A stretch of 34,045 nucleotides of DNA from a virus. Positions 1 through 8,148 of the stretch are shown here, in pieces. How positions within the stretch are numbered: the first letter of the stretch is position 1; each line of letters begins with the position of its first letter. The notes beneath the pieces were generated by a model. The model saw only the letters and a list, made by a program, of their open reading frames with translations. It was not told where the DNA came from and did not search any database. The stretch lies in IMG/VR virus record IMGVR_UViG_3300032050_000460, positions 1 to 34,045 of that record; one strand, 5' to 3'. The position numbers and the translations under genes were made by a program.

Positions 1-96
1 TATGCTAAAGAGGCTGACGAAGTTCGCTTCGTATCTGAATTCAAGATGGGTGTGAATGTCGCATTCTTGGATGAGGTTGCTTCTTTCATCATCTAA
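1..96 (+). CDS. Major capsid protein, 3' end (partial copy created by the window boundary)
   Basis: The first 31 codons are open in frame 1 and stop with TAA at 94-96. They encode the same C-terminus (…FLDEVASFII) as the complete capsid gene at 33073-34014, and the DNA is identical to 33919-34014. This is therefore not a second gene but the end of the same gene, cut by linearising a circular molecule. It joins the capsid gene to the structural genes that follow. Confidence 0.95.
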   Translation, partial: YAKEADEVRFVSEFKMGVNVAFLDEVASFII

Positions 97-127
97 TCAT
101 AAGGGGGAGGTAACTCTCCCCCATTTT
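1..127. repeat. 127-bp direct terminal overlap, left copy
   Basis: Bases 1-127 are identical to 33919-34045. The repeat begins inside the capsid codons and ends inside the T-run of its terminator, so it has no natural boundary. A length of 127 is a common assembler k-mer, which fits closure of a circular or circularly permuted genome better than genuine phage terminal repeats. Confidence 0.9.
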
Positions 128-130
128 TTT
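103..130 (+). terminator. Rho-independent terminator after the major capsid gene
   Basis: GGGGGAG (103-109) pairs with CTCCCCC (116-122) around a six-base loop and is followed by a run of seven T (124-130). It begins 6 nt after the capsid stop codon. It should end or attenuate the transcript after the highly expressed capsid gene. The right-hand copy at 34021-34045 is cut by the window end. Confidence 0.9.
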
Positions 131-151
131 AACTAACTCAATTAATAACAA

Positions 152-664
152 ATGGCTTGTGCATTAACTCAAGGATACACTCTCGATTGTAAGGAGTCGC
201 TCGGTGGTATCAAAGCAGTATGGCTGATTGCTCACGCAAATGTGAGTTCAGTTACAGAGGCTTCTGGTATCGTTTCTGCGATTACTAAAGGTGCAGGGAA
301 GGTATTCTACAAATATGAGTTGGTTAAGAACACAGGTGCTTTGACTGAGACGATTACTGCTTCCGTAGAAAACGGAACTGTATTCTATGCTCAAGAGATG
401 AGCATCGTGCTTAACAAACTCCAAGCGAATACTCGTAATGAGATTCTGCTTCTCGCAAAGAACACTTTGATGGCGGTAGTTCAAGATGCTAACGATAAGT
501 ATTGGCTCGTTGGTCGCTATCAAGGTTTGGACATTACAGGTGGTACTGCTGCTACCGGTACTGCTCAAGGAGATCGTAGCGGTTATACTTTGACTTTCAC
601 AGGTGGCGAGAAAGAACTCGCTCCTGAGGTTACAAGTGGTATCATCGCAGGTCTTACTTCCTAA
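152..664 (+). CDS. Putative virion structural protein (tail tube or head-associated)
   Basis: This 170-aa protein begins MACALTQGYT and follows the major capsid gene directly. It has no signal peptide or membrane segment. Its composition is typical of a beta-rich virion protein, with Gly/Thr-rich strands such as GYTLTFTGGEKELAPEV near the C-terminus and a central helical stretch, KLQANTRNEILLLAKN. It is isolated between two strong terminators (103-130 and 698-725), an arrangement suited to a separately tuned, abundant product. The start follows the A-rich leader AATAACAAATG. I associate this type with Bacteroidota phages, where it is annotated only as structural; tail tube versus head decoration cannot be decided from sequence alone. 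Confidence 0.6.
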   Translation: MACALTQGYTLDCKESLGGIKAVWLIAHANVSSVTEASGIVSAITKGAGKVFYKYELVKNTGALTETITASVENGTVFYAQEMSIVLNKLQANTRNEILLLAKNTLMAVVQDANDKYWLVGRYQGLDITGGTAATGTAQGDRSGYTLTFTGGEKELAPEVTSGIIAGLTS

Positions 665-697
665 GCTTTCGTGGCTCGTTATAGGTAGGTAGAGAAG

Positions 698-725
698 CCG
701 TCCCTTCGGGGGCGGTTTTTTCTTT
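698..725 (+). terminator. Rho-independent terminator with UUCG tetraloop
   Basis: CCGTCCC (698-704), loop TTCG (705-708), GGGGCGG (709-715) and then TTTTTT (716-721). The seven-pair stem has one G-U pair and is closed by the very stable UUCG tetraloop. It ends the transcript of the gene at 152-664. Confidence 0.93.
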
Positions 726-746
726 TTGGGAAAAAATCAAACTTTT

Positions 747-754
747 TCTATTTA
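747..754 (+). promoter_or_regulatory. TCTATTTA box, 5 nt before a gene start
   Basis: TCTATTTA followed by TAGGT and then ATG at 760. It lies immediately after a terminator, so a new transcript must begin about here, which makes this the strongest promoter candidate among the six boxes. A TTTG at 725-728 is 20 nt from the TATTTA, similar to Bacteroidota -33/-7 spacing, but the other boxes lack it. Confidence 0.5.
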
Positions 755-759
755 TAGGT

Positions 760-1272
760 ATGATTCACTTCACTAAGAGTTCGACTTCTACGATTGTGCT
801 TACGTTGACTGAGAAGCAGACTCTCACGAATCCCAATTATTTGTTTTGGTTTAAGAGTCGTGGTACTAATCAAGAGGTCAAGTTCGTGGTATTAAATGCT
901 GCGGATTTGTCTCCTCATAAGGACAGATACAACGAATTCGATATTGTAGTTAATACAAATTTTGGTAGTTCACCCGAAGGAGATTGGGAGTACAAAATTT
1001 ACGAACAGGCTTCCACTACGAATCTTGATCCTGCGTTAGCTACTACTCTTTTAGAAAGGGGTATTATGCGTTTGTTGGATTCTGGTAATCTCTTGGAGGT
1101 GAATGTATATAGCGAAGATTATGAAACGCAGGTTCAGTCTGCTCTTGAAGTTAGCGATGAGGAGTTTAGCGGTTATCTCGTTAACAATCCCGATAATACT
1201 GTTATCGTTCCTGATGCACCTGATAACTCGTTTATTTCGAATAATCCTGATAATGAATTTATAGTTTTATGA
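760..1272 (+). CDS. Hypothetical structural-region protein with C-terminal PDN repeats
   Basis: A 170-aa protein of unknown function lying between the capsid-proximal gene and the portal. The first 110 residues look like a globular beta-rich domain (IVLTLTEKQTL, YLFWFKSRG, WEYKIYEQ). The last 30 residues contain three short repeats ending in PDN followed by a hydrophobic strand (NNPDNTVIV, DAPDNSFIS, NNPDNEFIVL). It overlaps the portal start by 4 nt, so translation is probably coupled. Its position suggests a head or neck component, but no family was recognised with certainty. Confidence 0.6.
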   Translation: MIHFTKSSTSTIVLTLTEKQTLTNPNYLFWFKSRGTNQEVKFVVLNAADLSPHKDRYNEFDIVVNTNFGSSPEGDWEYKIYEQASTTNLDPALATTLLERGIMRLLDSGNLLEVNVYSEDYETQVQSALEVSDEEFSGYLVNNPDNTVIVPDAPDNSFISNNPDNEFIVL

Positions 1273-3263
1273 TGGATAACATAGTTATATTGAAATTCGC
1301 AGAAGCGAAGCAGCCTGAGTATCGTGAGAGAAGGGGTGTAGGGTATATAGAGTTCGGTGATAAGAACGACTATCCTACCTACTTGCTTTCTATGTACAAT
1401 AAGAGTGCAAAGCACAATGCGATTGTACGTGGTAAGGTAAACTACATTACAGGAAACGGATGGGCTTCTAAGGAGGTTGATCCGAATGCTGAGTTATTCA
1501 TTAAGAGTCCGAATGCTTACGAGAGTTTGGCTGATTTGACTCGTAAAGTTAGTATCGACATCGAGGTCTTCGGTGGTGCTTATCTCGAAGTTATTTGGTC
1601 TAAGGTAGGCGGTTTACTTACTGAGGTATGCCATTTGGACTATACTAAGATTCGCTCTAATAAAGATAATACGCAGTTTTGGTATAAGAATGATTGGACA
1701 GATCGTAAGGAAGAGCCTAAGATTATCCCTGCTTACAATACTCAGAACAGAGTCGGTAAGCAGATTCTGTACATTAAGGAGTATCGTCCCGGCTTGGATA
1801 CCTATTCTCTGCCCGGTTATATCGGTGCGATTAACTATATCGAGAGCGACATCGAGGTAAGTAAGCACGTTTTGGGTAACGCACAAACAGGGTTTTCTGC
1901 GAGTAAACTTATTACTCTTCCCAATGGTGAGCCTTCACCCGATGAGAAGCGGAATATTGAACGTAGGTTTACTGAGAGATTTAGCGGTTCAGATGGCAAG
2001 AAGTTTATTTTGTCATTTGTTCAAGATGCTGCTCGTAAGCCTGTGGTAGAGGATTTAGGTGCTTCTGATTTGACTAAGGAGGATTTCGGTAGAGTTGATG
2101 AGATGATTCAGCAGAACATTTTTGCAGGTCATCAAATTACCTCTCCTGATTTGTTTGGTATCTCTACTCCTGGCTCATTGGGTTCTCGCTCTCAGATTCG
2201 CGATTCTTACGAGGTGTTTAAGAATACATACGTAAACGATAAGCAGCAATTTGTAGAGAGTATCTTCAATCAGTTGGCAAAGCAACGTGGAGTAACTTCT
2301 GAACTTTACATCAAGCCCGTAGAGCCTATTAGCTACGAATTCAGCGAAGCTATTATCAGCCAATTTGCACCCAAAGAATGGATTTTGGAGAAGATTGGGG
2401 TAGATATGACTCAGTACGAAAATAAGCCAGCAGAAGGCTCTGTAATCGCTCCTGAGGCTACTCAGGCTATGGTTAACGAGCATCTGAAGGGAATGAAGGG
2501 TAGAGAGTGGCAGAACTTTCAACGGATTATTCGAGAATATAACAAAGGGAAGATAACTCGTGAGCAGGCTTCGCAGATGCTGAAGAGTGCTTACGGATTA
2601 GGAGAGGAAGAGTTGGCTACTTGGTTGGGTGCTGATGAGTTTAGTAACGATATGGATGCGGTTCTGCAAGTATTCAGCGAATACGGAGAATCTACTCAAA
2701 ACTACAAGGCTCTCGCTACTCGCCAAGTGTTCAGCGGTGATTTGGAAGAGCAAGAATTGAAGTTCCGAGATGAGGTAATCGATGATACGTTAGATAAGAA
2801 AATCTTGGATGTGATTGCTAAGAACAAAGGAATCAACTACGAGGATATTGCTAAAGCGGTTAAGGAGGATGTAGCGGTAATTACAGAGCGGATTAATAAG
2901 CTGAAAGAGTTGGATGTTATTAAGGTAAGCGATGCAGGTATCCCTAAACTTACAAAGCCTCTCGCTGAAATCATAGATAAGCCGGTAAAGACTACCTTTT
3001 TAGTTCGCTATTCTTACGAGTGGAAATCAATCGTACCGACTACCGAAAGGAATACTCCTGCCCATCCTTCTCGTCCTTTCTGTGCGAAGCTGATGCAGTT
3101 GGATAGGTTGTATACTCGTGCGGATATCGAGTCTATTTCTCGCAGATTAGGATACTCAGTATTCGATAGAGGCGGTGGATGGTGGAATATGGGAGATGGA
3201 GTTAACTCTCCTTCTTGCAGACATCAATGGACTTCAAAGGTTGTAATCCGTAAAAATAAGTGA
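1269..3263 (+). CDS. Portal protein with C-terminal MuF-like extension
   Basis: A 664-aa protein. The first ~390 residues read as a phage portal, the dodecameric ring at the head vertex: NAIVRGKVNYITGNGW, VFGGAYLEVIW, HLDYTKIRSN, and DLFGISTPGSLGSRSQI near 300. Beyond ~400 there is an extra segment: a helical linker, a winged-helix-like stretch (DIAKAVKEDVAVITERINKL) and a Cys/His-rich end. H599, C605, C650 and H652 (HPSRPFC…SPSCRHQW) resemble the terminal motif of Mu gpF-like minor head proteins. No separate MuF gene follows, so this looks like a portal-MuF fusion. It is longer than usual portals of ~450-550 aa. A 4-nt overlap couples it to the upstream gene. Confidence 0.85.
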   Translation: MMDNIVILKFAEAKQPEYRERRGVGYIEFGDKNDYPTYLLSMYNKSAKHNAIVRGKVNYITGNGWASKEVDPNAELFIKSPNAYESLADLTRKVSIDIEVFGGAYLEVIWSKVGGLLTEVCHLDYTKIRSNKDNTQFWYKNDWTDRKEEPKIIPAYNTQNRVGKQILYIKEYRPGLDTYSLPGYIGAINYIESDIEVSKHVLGNAQTGFSASKLITLPNGEPSPDEKRNIERRFTERFSGSDGKKFILSFVQDAARKPVVEDLGASDLTKEDFGRVDEMIQQNIFAGHQITSPDLFGISTPGSLGSRSQIRDSYEVFKNTYVNDKQQFVESIFNQLAKQRGVTSELYIKPVEPISYEFSEAIISQFAPKEWILEKIGVDMTQYENKPAEGSVIAPEATQAMVNEHLKGMKGREWQNFQRIIREYNKGKITREQASQMLKSAYGLGEEELATWLGADEFSNDMDAVLQVFSEYGESTQNYKALATRQVFSGDLEEQELKFRDEVIDDTLDKKILDVIAKNKGINYEDIAKAVKEDVAVITERINKLKELDVIKVSDAGIPKLTKPLAEIIDKPVKTTFLVRYSYEWKSIVPTTERNTPAHPSRPFCAKLMQLDRLYTRADIESISRRLGYSVFDRGGGWWNMGDGVNSPSCRHQWTSKVVIRKNK

Positions 3264-3264
3264 G

Positions 3265-3855
3265 ATGAGTAGGAATATACTTTTCATATCAGTACAGACA
3301 ATTAAAGACAGAACAGGTCTTCATAATAACGTAGATGATAAGCTAATCAATCCTGAGATTCTAACGGCTCAGGATATGTTTATCCTTCCTGCTCTCGGTT
3401 CTGCTTTGTACGATAGGCTGCAAGATGGTATAATGAATCAAGATTTGACCAATGATGAGTCGGCTCTTCTTGATACTTACATTACTCCTTGTCTTGTTTA
3501 TTATGTTATTTCAGAACTACCTATGGGTTTGTCCTATCAGTTTTATAACAAAGGATTGATTCGCAAGAGCGGAGAAGGGCAAGAGAATCCATCAGCTTCT
3601 GATATGATAGATGTAGCCGACAGATATAAGAGTCGTGCTGAGTTCTATAAGCAGAGATTGGTTAAATATCTGATGGAGAAGAGCGGACAGAATCTGTTCC
3701 CTGAGTACAACAATCCAGGTCAAGGGGTTGATACGATTATTCCCGATAACGAAGCCTATACGACTTCTATTTGGTTAGGTGATGATGATTGTTGTGCAGG
3801 TAAAACATTTGAAGAAAAGTATCAAGGTAACCTAAACAGATGCTGTGGCAAATAA
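3265..3855 (+). CDS. Putative head-tail connector (neck adaptor)
   Basis: 196 aa, starting 1 nt after the portal stop. The N-terminal two thirds are helical (TAQDMFILPALGSALYDRLQDGI, ALLDTYITPCLVYYVISELP, YKSRAEFYKQRLVKYLMEKSG), as in gp6-type adaptor rings that dock on the portal. The C-terminus carries a small Cys-rich tail (DDDCCAG…NRCCGK) of unknown role. Its place between portal and tail-terminator-like protein supports a head-completion role. I associate the type with Bacteroidota phage proteins annotated under DUF6712, from memory and not checked. Confidence 0.65.
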   Translation: MSRNILFISVQTIKDRTGLHNNVDDKLINPEILTAQDMFILPALGSALYDRLQDGIMNQDLTNDESALLDTYITPCLVYYVISELPMGLSYQFYNKGLIRKSGEGQENPSASDMIDVADRYKSRAEFYKQRLVKYLMEKSGQNLFPEYNNPGQGVDTIIPDNEAYTTSIWLGDDDCCAGKTFEEKYQGNLNRCCGK

Positions 3856-3885
3856 AACGTACTCGCTAAAAAATCAAAAGAAGCT

Positions 3886-3898
3886 TAAAATCTATTTA
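3886..3898 (+). promoter_or_regulatory. TAAAATCTATTTA box, 7 nt before a gene start
   Basis: The 13-mer TAAAATCTATTTA recurs exactly at 24790-24802 and 31440-31452. Here it lies in a 50-nt gap and is followed by GAGAAGT and ATG at 3906. It is one of six TCTATTTA boxes before structural genes. Confidence 0.5.
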
Positions 3899-3905
3899 GA
3901 GAAGT

Positions 3906-4346
3906 ATGACACTCAACAATATCGTGCAGACAATAACGAATCTCGCGAACGCACACCAACAGATAAAGAGCGTATACTTCGGAGATTTAGCGGACTACCT
4001 AAGTCGGGGAAGTGATAATGTCTATCCTTCTTTGTACTTTGATTTAACAGGCGGTAACATTGCAGAAAGAAGCTTAGTGCTAAATTTCTCTTTGTATTTC
4101 TTCGATAGAATGCTTCACGAAGAGACTAACGAAACGGAGGTTCTTAGTGATATGTTAGAGGTGTGTCAGGATATTATTGCTCAGTTGCGTTCACAGAGTT
4201 TTGAGTTCGATGAGGGTTTGAGTGCTACTCTGAATTTCTTTACTGAGGATACTCCCGATTTGTTGGCAGGTGTTCGTGCTGACATTACTTTAGATTTACC
4301 ATTCTTGGCGAATAGGTGTGTCGTTCCTTCAACTTATCAATTTTAA
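3906..4346 (+). CDS. Putative tail terminator / tail completion protein
   Basis: A 146-aa protein with the outline of small tail-terminator proteins. An N-terminal helix (NNIVQTITNLANAHQQIKSVYFGD) is followed by a strand (YPSLYFDLTGG), an antiparallel core (LVLNFSLYFFDRM), a long helix (TEVLSDMLEVCQDIIAQLR) and final strands (LLAGVRADITLDLPFLANRC). The position after the connector and before the fibre fits a ring that closes the tail tube. The assignment rests on predicted fold outline and order, not on a diagnostic motif. Confidence 0.6.
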   Translation: MTLNNIVQTITNLANAHQQIKSVYFGDLADYLSRGSDNVYPSLYFDLTGGNIAERSLVLNFSLYFFDRMLHEETNETEVLSDMLEVCQDIIAQLRSQSFEFDEGLSATLNFFTEDTPDLLAGVRADITLDLPFLANRCVVPSTYQF

Positions 4347-4351
4347 TAATA

Positions 4352-7000
4352 ATGGCGAATAGAAAAATAAACGAACTAAGTCCGAGGACTCCGAGTCTGA
4401 CAGACTTAATGATTGTAGGAGACCCAAGTACCGGCTATTCTTTCAAGGCTACTCTTGCTGCTTTGAATACGTTAATCGATAGTTCTACTTCGATTGGCGA
4501 TTTGAATGGTGTGGTAATTACAAGTCCTACCAATGGTCAGGCTTTAGTTTACGATGGAACGAATTGGGTGAATCAATCTATCTCTGTACCTGTTACTTCT
4601 GTTTTTGGCAGAACAGGTGCGGTAGTAGCTACTGAAGGAGATTATACTTTGACTCAGTTAGGAGATGTCACTTTAACGAGTCCTTCGAGTAATCAGGTTT
4701 TGCAATACAACGGAACGGCTTGGGTTAATGCTACTTTAACTGATAACGGAATAACTTCTCTTAACGGATTAACGGCTCTTAGTCAGACCTTCGCCACAGG
4801 ATCAAGCGGAACAGATTTCTCTATTACTTCTACTACTTCTACGCATACTTTCAATCTACCTACTGCTTCTGCGGTTAATCGTGGTGCTTTAAGTTCTGCG
4901 GATTGGTCTACGTTTAATTCTAAGGTAGGAGGCTCTGGCACCTCTGGTCAGGTAGCCTATTGGACAGGAACAAGCAGTCAATCGGGAAGCAATAATTTGT
5001 TTTGGGATAATACCAATGGTAGGTTGGGAATTGGGACTAATGCACCGAGTTATAGATTACATAACGTAGGTTCTTCGGGTTTTGACAATGGGAATAGCAA
5101 TGATGCAATTACTATTTTGAATAGCGGATTTATTCAAATGGCATCAACAAGGCTAAGAGGTTTTGCTTCAGCATTTCAATTTCAAGATAATTCATTTAAC
5201 ACCAAAGTGGTGTTGTCAATGAGTGGAAGTATTTCCTATTTCAATACAGGAGGTAACTACCATTTCGGAGGAACCACCGATGGCGGTCAGCGTCTTCAAG
5301 TCACAGGAGATGTTTTATTCAAGGGAAGTGGCAACACAAGTGGAACAACTGCTTTGACTGTTCAGAATAGTGATGGAACAAGTGTGTTGAGAGTAAGAAA
5401 TGATAATAGGGTTTTTGTTACTCAGTTGGCATTTGGAACTGATTATCCTGAGATATATTCAACGGCAACTGGTGCTTATGATGTTAGCGGTGGTTCTTTA
5501 TCATTTAACGCATCACAAACAAACTATGGTGTAGCATCATATAATTTTTATTTTAGACACGTTTATAGCGGCAAAGTAAATACATCAGGTACAAGCGGGG
5601 GAATTTTACAAACATTAGGATTTTCGCCAACAAGCGGAACAGGGATATTTAATCAAGTTGCATTAGCCGGAGCCATCAACCAAACAGGCGGTGCTAATGG
5701 TATCACACGAGGCTTGTATGTCAATCCTACTTTAACTGCTGCTGCTGATTGGAGGTCAATAGAATGGAGTAACAATAGCGGATGGGGATTGTATGGTACG
5801 GGAACTGCTAACAACTATCTTGCGGGTAGTTTAGGAATTGGGACGATAAGTTTGAACAATTCAAATATAAGAATTGCTAAAACAATAACAGGTGCAACAA
5901 GTGTCAACTCAATCATAAGTGAATCGCCAATTACATCAACCGTTACAAACACTGCAAGTATTTTTGCTAGCACATCAACTACTCAAAACGCAACATTTAC
6001 ACTTACAAATCTCAGACATTTTATTGCAGCACCTGATGCAAAAGGTGCATCTTCAACAATAACAAATGAGTATGGTTTTGTTGCTGCATCTTCCCTTACT
6101 AATGGAACCAACAACTACGGATTTTATGGAGACATCCCAAGTGCCACAGGTCGTTGGAATCTCTATATGAACGGAACTGCAGCCAACTATATGAATGGCA
6201 ATCTACTTTTGGGAAGCACGGTAGATGGAGGGCAGAAACTTCAGGTAACGGGAAATGCTATTGTAACGGGAAGTGGGAATACATCAGCGACAACTGCTTT
6301 TTCCGTAAGGAATAGCACACCTTCGACAATGATGTCTATTTCAAACGATGCAGCAAATGCTACTTTGAATATCACAGGAAGCAATTACGGAATGCTTCAA
6401 GTAAACCAAACTACGGCAAATCGAAACGCATACTTTGCGAGTGTTTCAACAGGTGCTGAGTTCAACGTAGGTAGTGCGATAACAAACTATACTTTTTTGA
6501 ATACAGGTGGAAATGGTTTAATGAAAATTAATACTGCACCTTTCCCAACTACTGGTGGTGATGTTGTAGAGATTCCAAGAATAGGGACTTCATTTGCACC
6601 TACATCAGGTTCGGCAGGAGCGACAATGCTTTTAGTTAGACCAACAATTAATCAAACAGGAGGTGCGAATGGCATAACGATTGGAATAAATGTCAATCCT
6701 ATTTTAACTGCTGCTGCTGATTGGCGAAGTATTCAATGGTCAAACAATACAGGATTTGGACTATACGGTTCGGGAACGGCTACCAACTATCTTGGTGGAA
6801 CATTAGGCATTGGCACGACTTCCCCTAACGCATCCGCAATCCTTCAGGCTGATTCTACTACGAAGGGAATGTTACCTCCTCGGATGACCAATGCTCAGAT
6901 GGTTGCTATCGGAACTCCTGCTTCTGGTCTTATGGTTTACGATACTACTAACAACAAACTAAACGTATACGATGGCACTAATTGGGTCGCAGTACACTAA
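4352..7000 (+). CDS. Tail fibre / receptor-binding protein with duplicated modules
   Basis: 882 aa. I chose ATG 4352 (MANRKINELS) because it starts just after the upstream stop at 4344-4346; an ATG at 4316 would overlap that gene by 31 nt. The N-terminus (SPRTPSLTDLMIVGDPSTG) resembles virion-attachment ends of Bacteroidota phage fibres. The rest is a long Gly/Ser/Thr/Asn-rich beta repeat protein with GIGT turns. Two 57-residue blocks (5675-5845 and 6647-6817) and two 30-residue blocks are internal duplications. The C-terminus (KGMLPPRMTNAQMVAI, then YDGTNW) is a common fibre ending. No chaperone or peptidase domain is visible. The central part is more AT-rich than the flanks, suggesting recombination in the host-range region. 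Confidence 0.8.
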   Translation: MANRKINELSPRTPSLTDLMIVGDPSTGYSFKATLAALNTLIDSSTSIGDLNGVVITSPTNGQALVYDGTNWVNQSISVPVTSVFGRTGAVVATEGDYTLTQLGDVTLTSPSSNQVLQYNGTAWVNATLTDNGITSLNGLTALSQTFATGSSGTDFSITSTTSTHTFNLPTASAVNRGALSSADWSTFNSKVGGSGTSGQVAYWTGTSSQSGSNNLFWDNTNGRLGIGTNAPSYRLHNVGSSGFDNGNSNDAITILNSGFIQMASTRLRGFASAFQFQDNSFNTKVVLSMSGSISYFNTGGNYHFGGTTDGGQRLQVTGDVLFKGSGNTSGTTALTVQNSDGTSVLRVRNDNRVFVTQLAFGTDYPEIYSTATGAYDVSGGSLSFNASQTNYGVASYNFYFRHVYSGKVNTSGTSGGILQTLGFSPTSGTGIFNQVALAGAINQTGGANGITRGLYVNPTLTAAADWRSIEWSNNSGWGLYGTGTANNYLAGSLGIGTISLNNSNIRIAKTITGATSVNSIISESPITSTVTNTASIFASTSTTQNATFTLTNLRHFIAAPDAKGASSTITNEYGFVAASSLTNGTNNYGFYGDIPSATGRWNLYMNGTAANYMNGNLLLGSTVDGGQKLQVTGNAIVTGSGNTSATTAFSVRNSTPSTMMSISNDAANATLNITGSNYGMLQVNQTTANRNAYFASVSTGAEFNVGSAITNYTFLNTGGNGLMKINTAPFPTTGGDVVEIPRIGTSFAPTSGSAGATMLLVRPTINQTGGANGITIGINVNPILTAAADWRSIQWSNNTGFGLYGSGTATNYLGGTLGIGTTSPNASAILQADSTTKGMLPPRMTNAQMVAIGTPASGLMVYDTTNNKLNVYDGTNWVAVH
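5675..5845 (+). repeat. Tail-fibre module A, copy 1 (171 bp)
   Basis: Encodes INQTGGANGITRGLYVNP…LGIGT. It matches 6647-6817 at protein level over 57 residues with no length change, indicating an in-frame internal duplication. Confidence 0.85.
6647..6817 (+). repeat. Tail-fibre module A, copy 2 (171 bp)
   Basis: Encodes INQTGGANGITIGINVNP…LGIGT, the second copy of the module at 5675-5845. The DNA has drifted more than the protein, so the duplication is not recent. A shorter pair of related 30-codon blocks lies at 5282-5371 and 6227-6316 (GGQ[RK]LQVTG…GSGNTS). Confidence 0.85.
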
Positions 7001-7017
7001 CTCTTAAATAAATAAAA

Positions 7018-7290
7018 ATGAAAACAATTCAAGCAGTAAACGTATGGCAGAACGGACAAGTAAAATCTGCTACCAAGTTCAATATGAACTCTATCTTCGA
7101 TAACCTTGAAGATTCCGCTACTTTCTACTACGAACTCTTGGCAGTAAACGTAGATCAAGAAGGTAACGAAACTACTGAGCAAGTCGCTCAAGGTAACCTG
7201 ACTCTGTCTGCTGATTACGATTCTTGGGATGGCTCTAACGATTGGGCTTATTCTTGGGGTGCAGGTCAGTTGAGCCTGACAATTATCTAA
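7018..7290 (+). CDS. Small hypothetical protein after the tail fibre
   Basis: A 90-aa soluble protein with no recognised domain. It has two parts: a mixed strand/helix region (AVNVWQNGQVKSATKF, YYELLAVNVDQEGN) and a Trp/Asp-rich end (YDSWDGSNDWAYSWGAGQL). It starts in the A-rich context AAATAAAAATG, 17 nt after the fibre stop, and uses the same high-expression-like codons as the structural genes. It may be a fibre-associated or virion protein; the function is unknown. Confidence 0.6.
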   Translation: MKTIQAVNVWQNGQVKSATKFNMNSIFDNLEDSATFYYELLAVNVDQEGNETTEQVAQGNLTLSADYDSWDGSNDWAYSWGAGQLSLTII

Positions 7291-7295
7291 GTTTT

Positions 7296-7303
7296 TCTAT
7301 TTA
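7296..7303 (+). promoter_or_regulatory. TCTATTTA box, 16 nt before a gene start
   Basis: TTTTTCTATTTA in the 29-nt gap before the gene at 7320. The distance from box to ATG is 16 nt, the same as for the box at 32435-32442. Confidence 0.45.
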
Positions 7304-7319
7304 CTAAAAATACCTAAAA

Positions 7320-7730
7320 ATGAAACTACACGAAATCATCAATCTTTACTACGAACTGAACGGAGTCACAAAGCAAACAAAAGATGGAGACGAGGTAATC
7401 AGCCTCGGTATTCTGAAGCAAAAGATGAGCCTTAAAAATAAGGTCTATCTGCAACGATTGAATAAGGTCGTATCGGAAGAGGTAAAACTCTACGAAGAGG
7501 CTAAGAAGGAACTATTCGAAAAGTACACCGAAAAGGATGGCGAGAATGTAATCGTACCTGCGGACAAAATCGAGCCGTTCAATCAAGAGCATTTAGACTT
7601 ATTAACCGCTGAGAAGGATATCAACGTATCTACTCTGTGGGGTTCTGACTTGACTCTGGAATCTTTGGAATCAATCGAGACTGACGAATTCTATCCGCAA
7701 TTATTTGAACTCATAGACTCTAAAAAATGA
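7320..7730 (+). CDS. Hypothetical protein upstream of the lysis genes
   Basis: A 136-aa helical, charged protein (LKQKMSLKNKVYLQRLNKVVSEEVKLYEEAKKELFEKY) with an acidic C-terminus and no membrane segment. The helix pair followed by KDGENVIVPADKIEPFNQEHLDLL recalls DUF1617-type phage proteins encoded between tail fibre and holin in other phages; this is a weak resemblance only. It overlaps the next gene by 4 nt (ATGA), tying it to the lysis cassette. Confidence 0.6.
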   Translation: MKLHEIINLYYELNGVTKQTKDGDEVISLGILKQKMSLKNKVYLQRLNKVVSEEVKLYEEAKKELFEKYTEKDGENVIVPADKIEPFNQEHLDLLTAEKDINVSTLWGSDLTLESLESIETDEFYPQLFELIDSKK

Positions 7731-7945
7731 ACGAAGTAGTTGTTTTTCTCGTTGGTCAAGCAGTTGCTATCTTAATAGGACTGATTACTATCTACACTAA
7801 AATAACTCTAAAGATTAAAGAGTTAGAGATCAGAGTAGAGATGATTGAAAAGGAGGATGATTATATGATGCAGAAGCTTGACAAAATCGAGAAGGCTATC
7901 AATAATCTCGCTATCGAATTACAGAATAAAAAAGACAGGGAATGA
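7727..7945 (+). CDS. Membrane-anchored coiled-coil protein, holin-accessory-like
   Basis: 72 aa with one N-terminal transmembrane helix (about residues 3-23, VVVFLVGQAVAILIGLITIY) and then a charged amphipathic coiled coil to the end. This layout resembles XhlA-type or other lysis-accessory proteins. It is joined by 4-nt overlaps to both neighbours, and the next gene is holin-like and the one after an endolysin. A direct pore-forming role is less likely, because only one membrane helix is seen. Confidence 0.6.
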   Translation: MNEVVVFLVGQAVAILIGLITIYTKITLKIKELEIRVEMIEKEDDYMMQKLDKIEKAINNLAIELQNKKDRE

Positions 7946-8148
7946 AATTTTCTTGGAAGTCCTACTTCGAGCCTACTCCTAAACGGATGAGAATCTTCGG
8001 TGATTCGTTGGCTGCTGCCGGTACATTTGGAGCAGGTATCGTAGTACTGAATGGACATCCTGTTATGGGAACGATTATTATGGGAATAGCGGTGATTGGT
8101 AAATTCATATCAAACTTCTTTTCCGATGACATCGAGCCAGGCACTTAA
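7942..8148 (+). CDS. Putative holin
   Basis: 68 aa with two hydrophobic segments, about residues 22-37 (SLAAAGTFGAGIVVLN) and 40-58 (PVMGTIIMGIAVIGKF). They are separated by a short GHP turn, with a basic N-terminus and an acidic C-terminus. The size, two-helix hairpin and position directly before the endolysin (23-nt overlap) support a holin that opens the inner membrane to time lysis. Holins lack conserved sequence motifs, so the call rests on topology and context. Confidence 0.7.
   Translation: MKFSWKSYFEPTPKRMRIFGDSLAAAGTFGAGIVVLNGHPVMGTIIMGIAVIGKFISNFFSDDIEPGT

Noticed and set aside
248-568. 106-codon minus-strand open frame
   Set aside because: Lies wholly inside the structural gene at 152-664 and its translation has no domain-like pattern; a shadow frame.
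4352-7000. Diversity-generating retroelement target in the tail fibre
   Set aside because: No reverse transcriptase gene, no template repeat and no A-biased variable region are visible.
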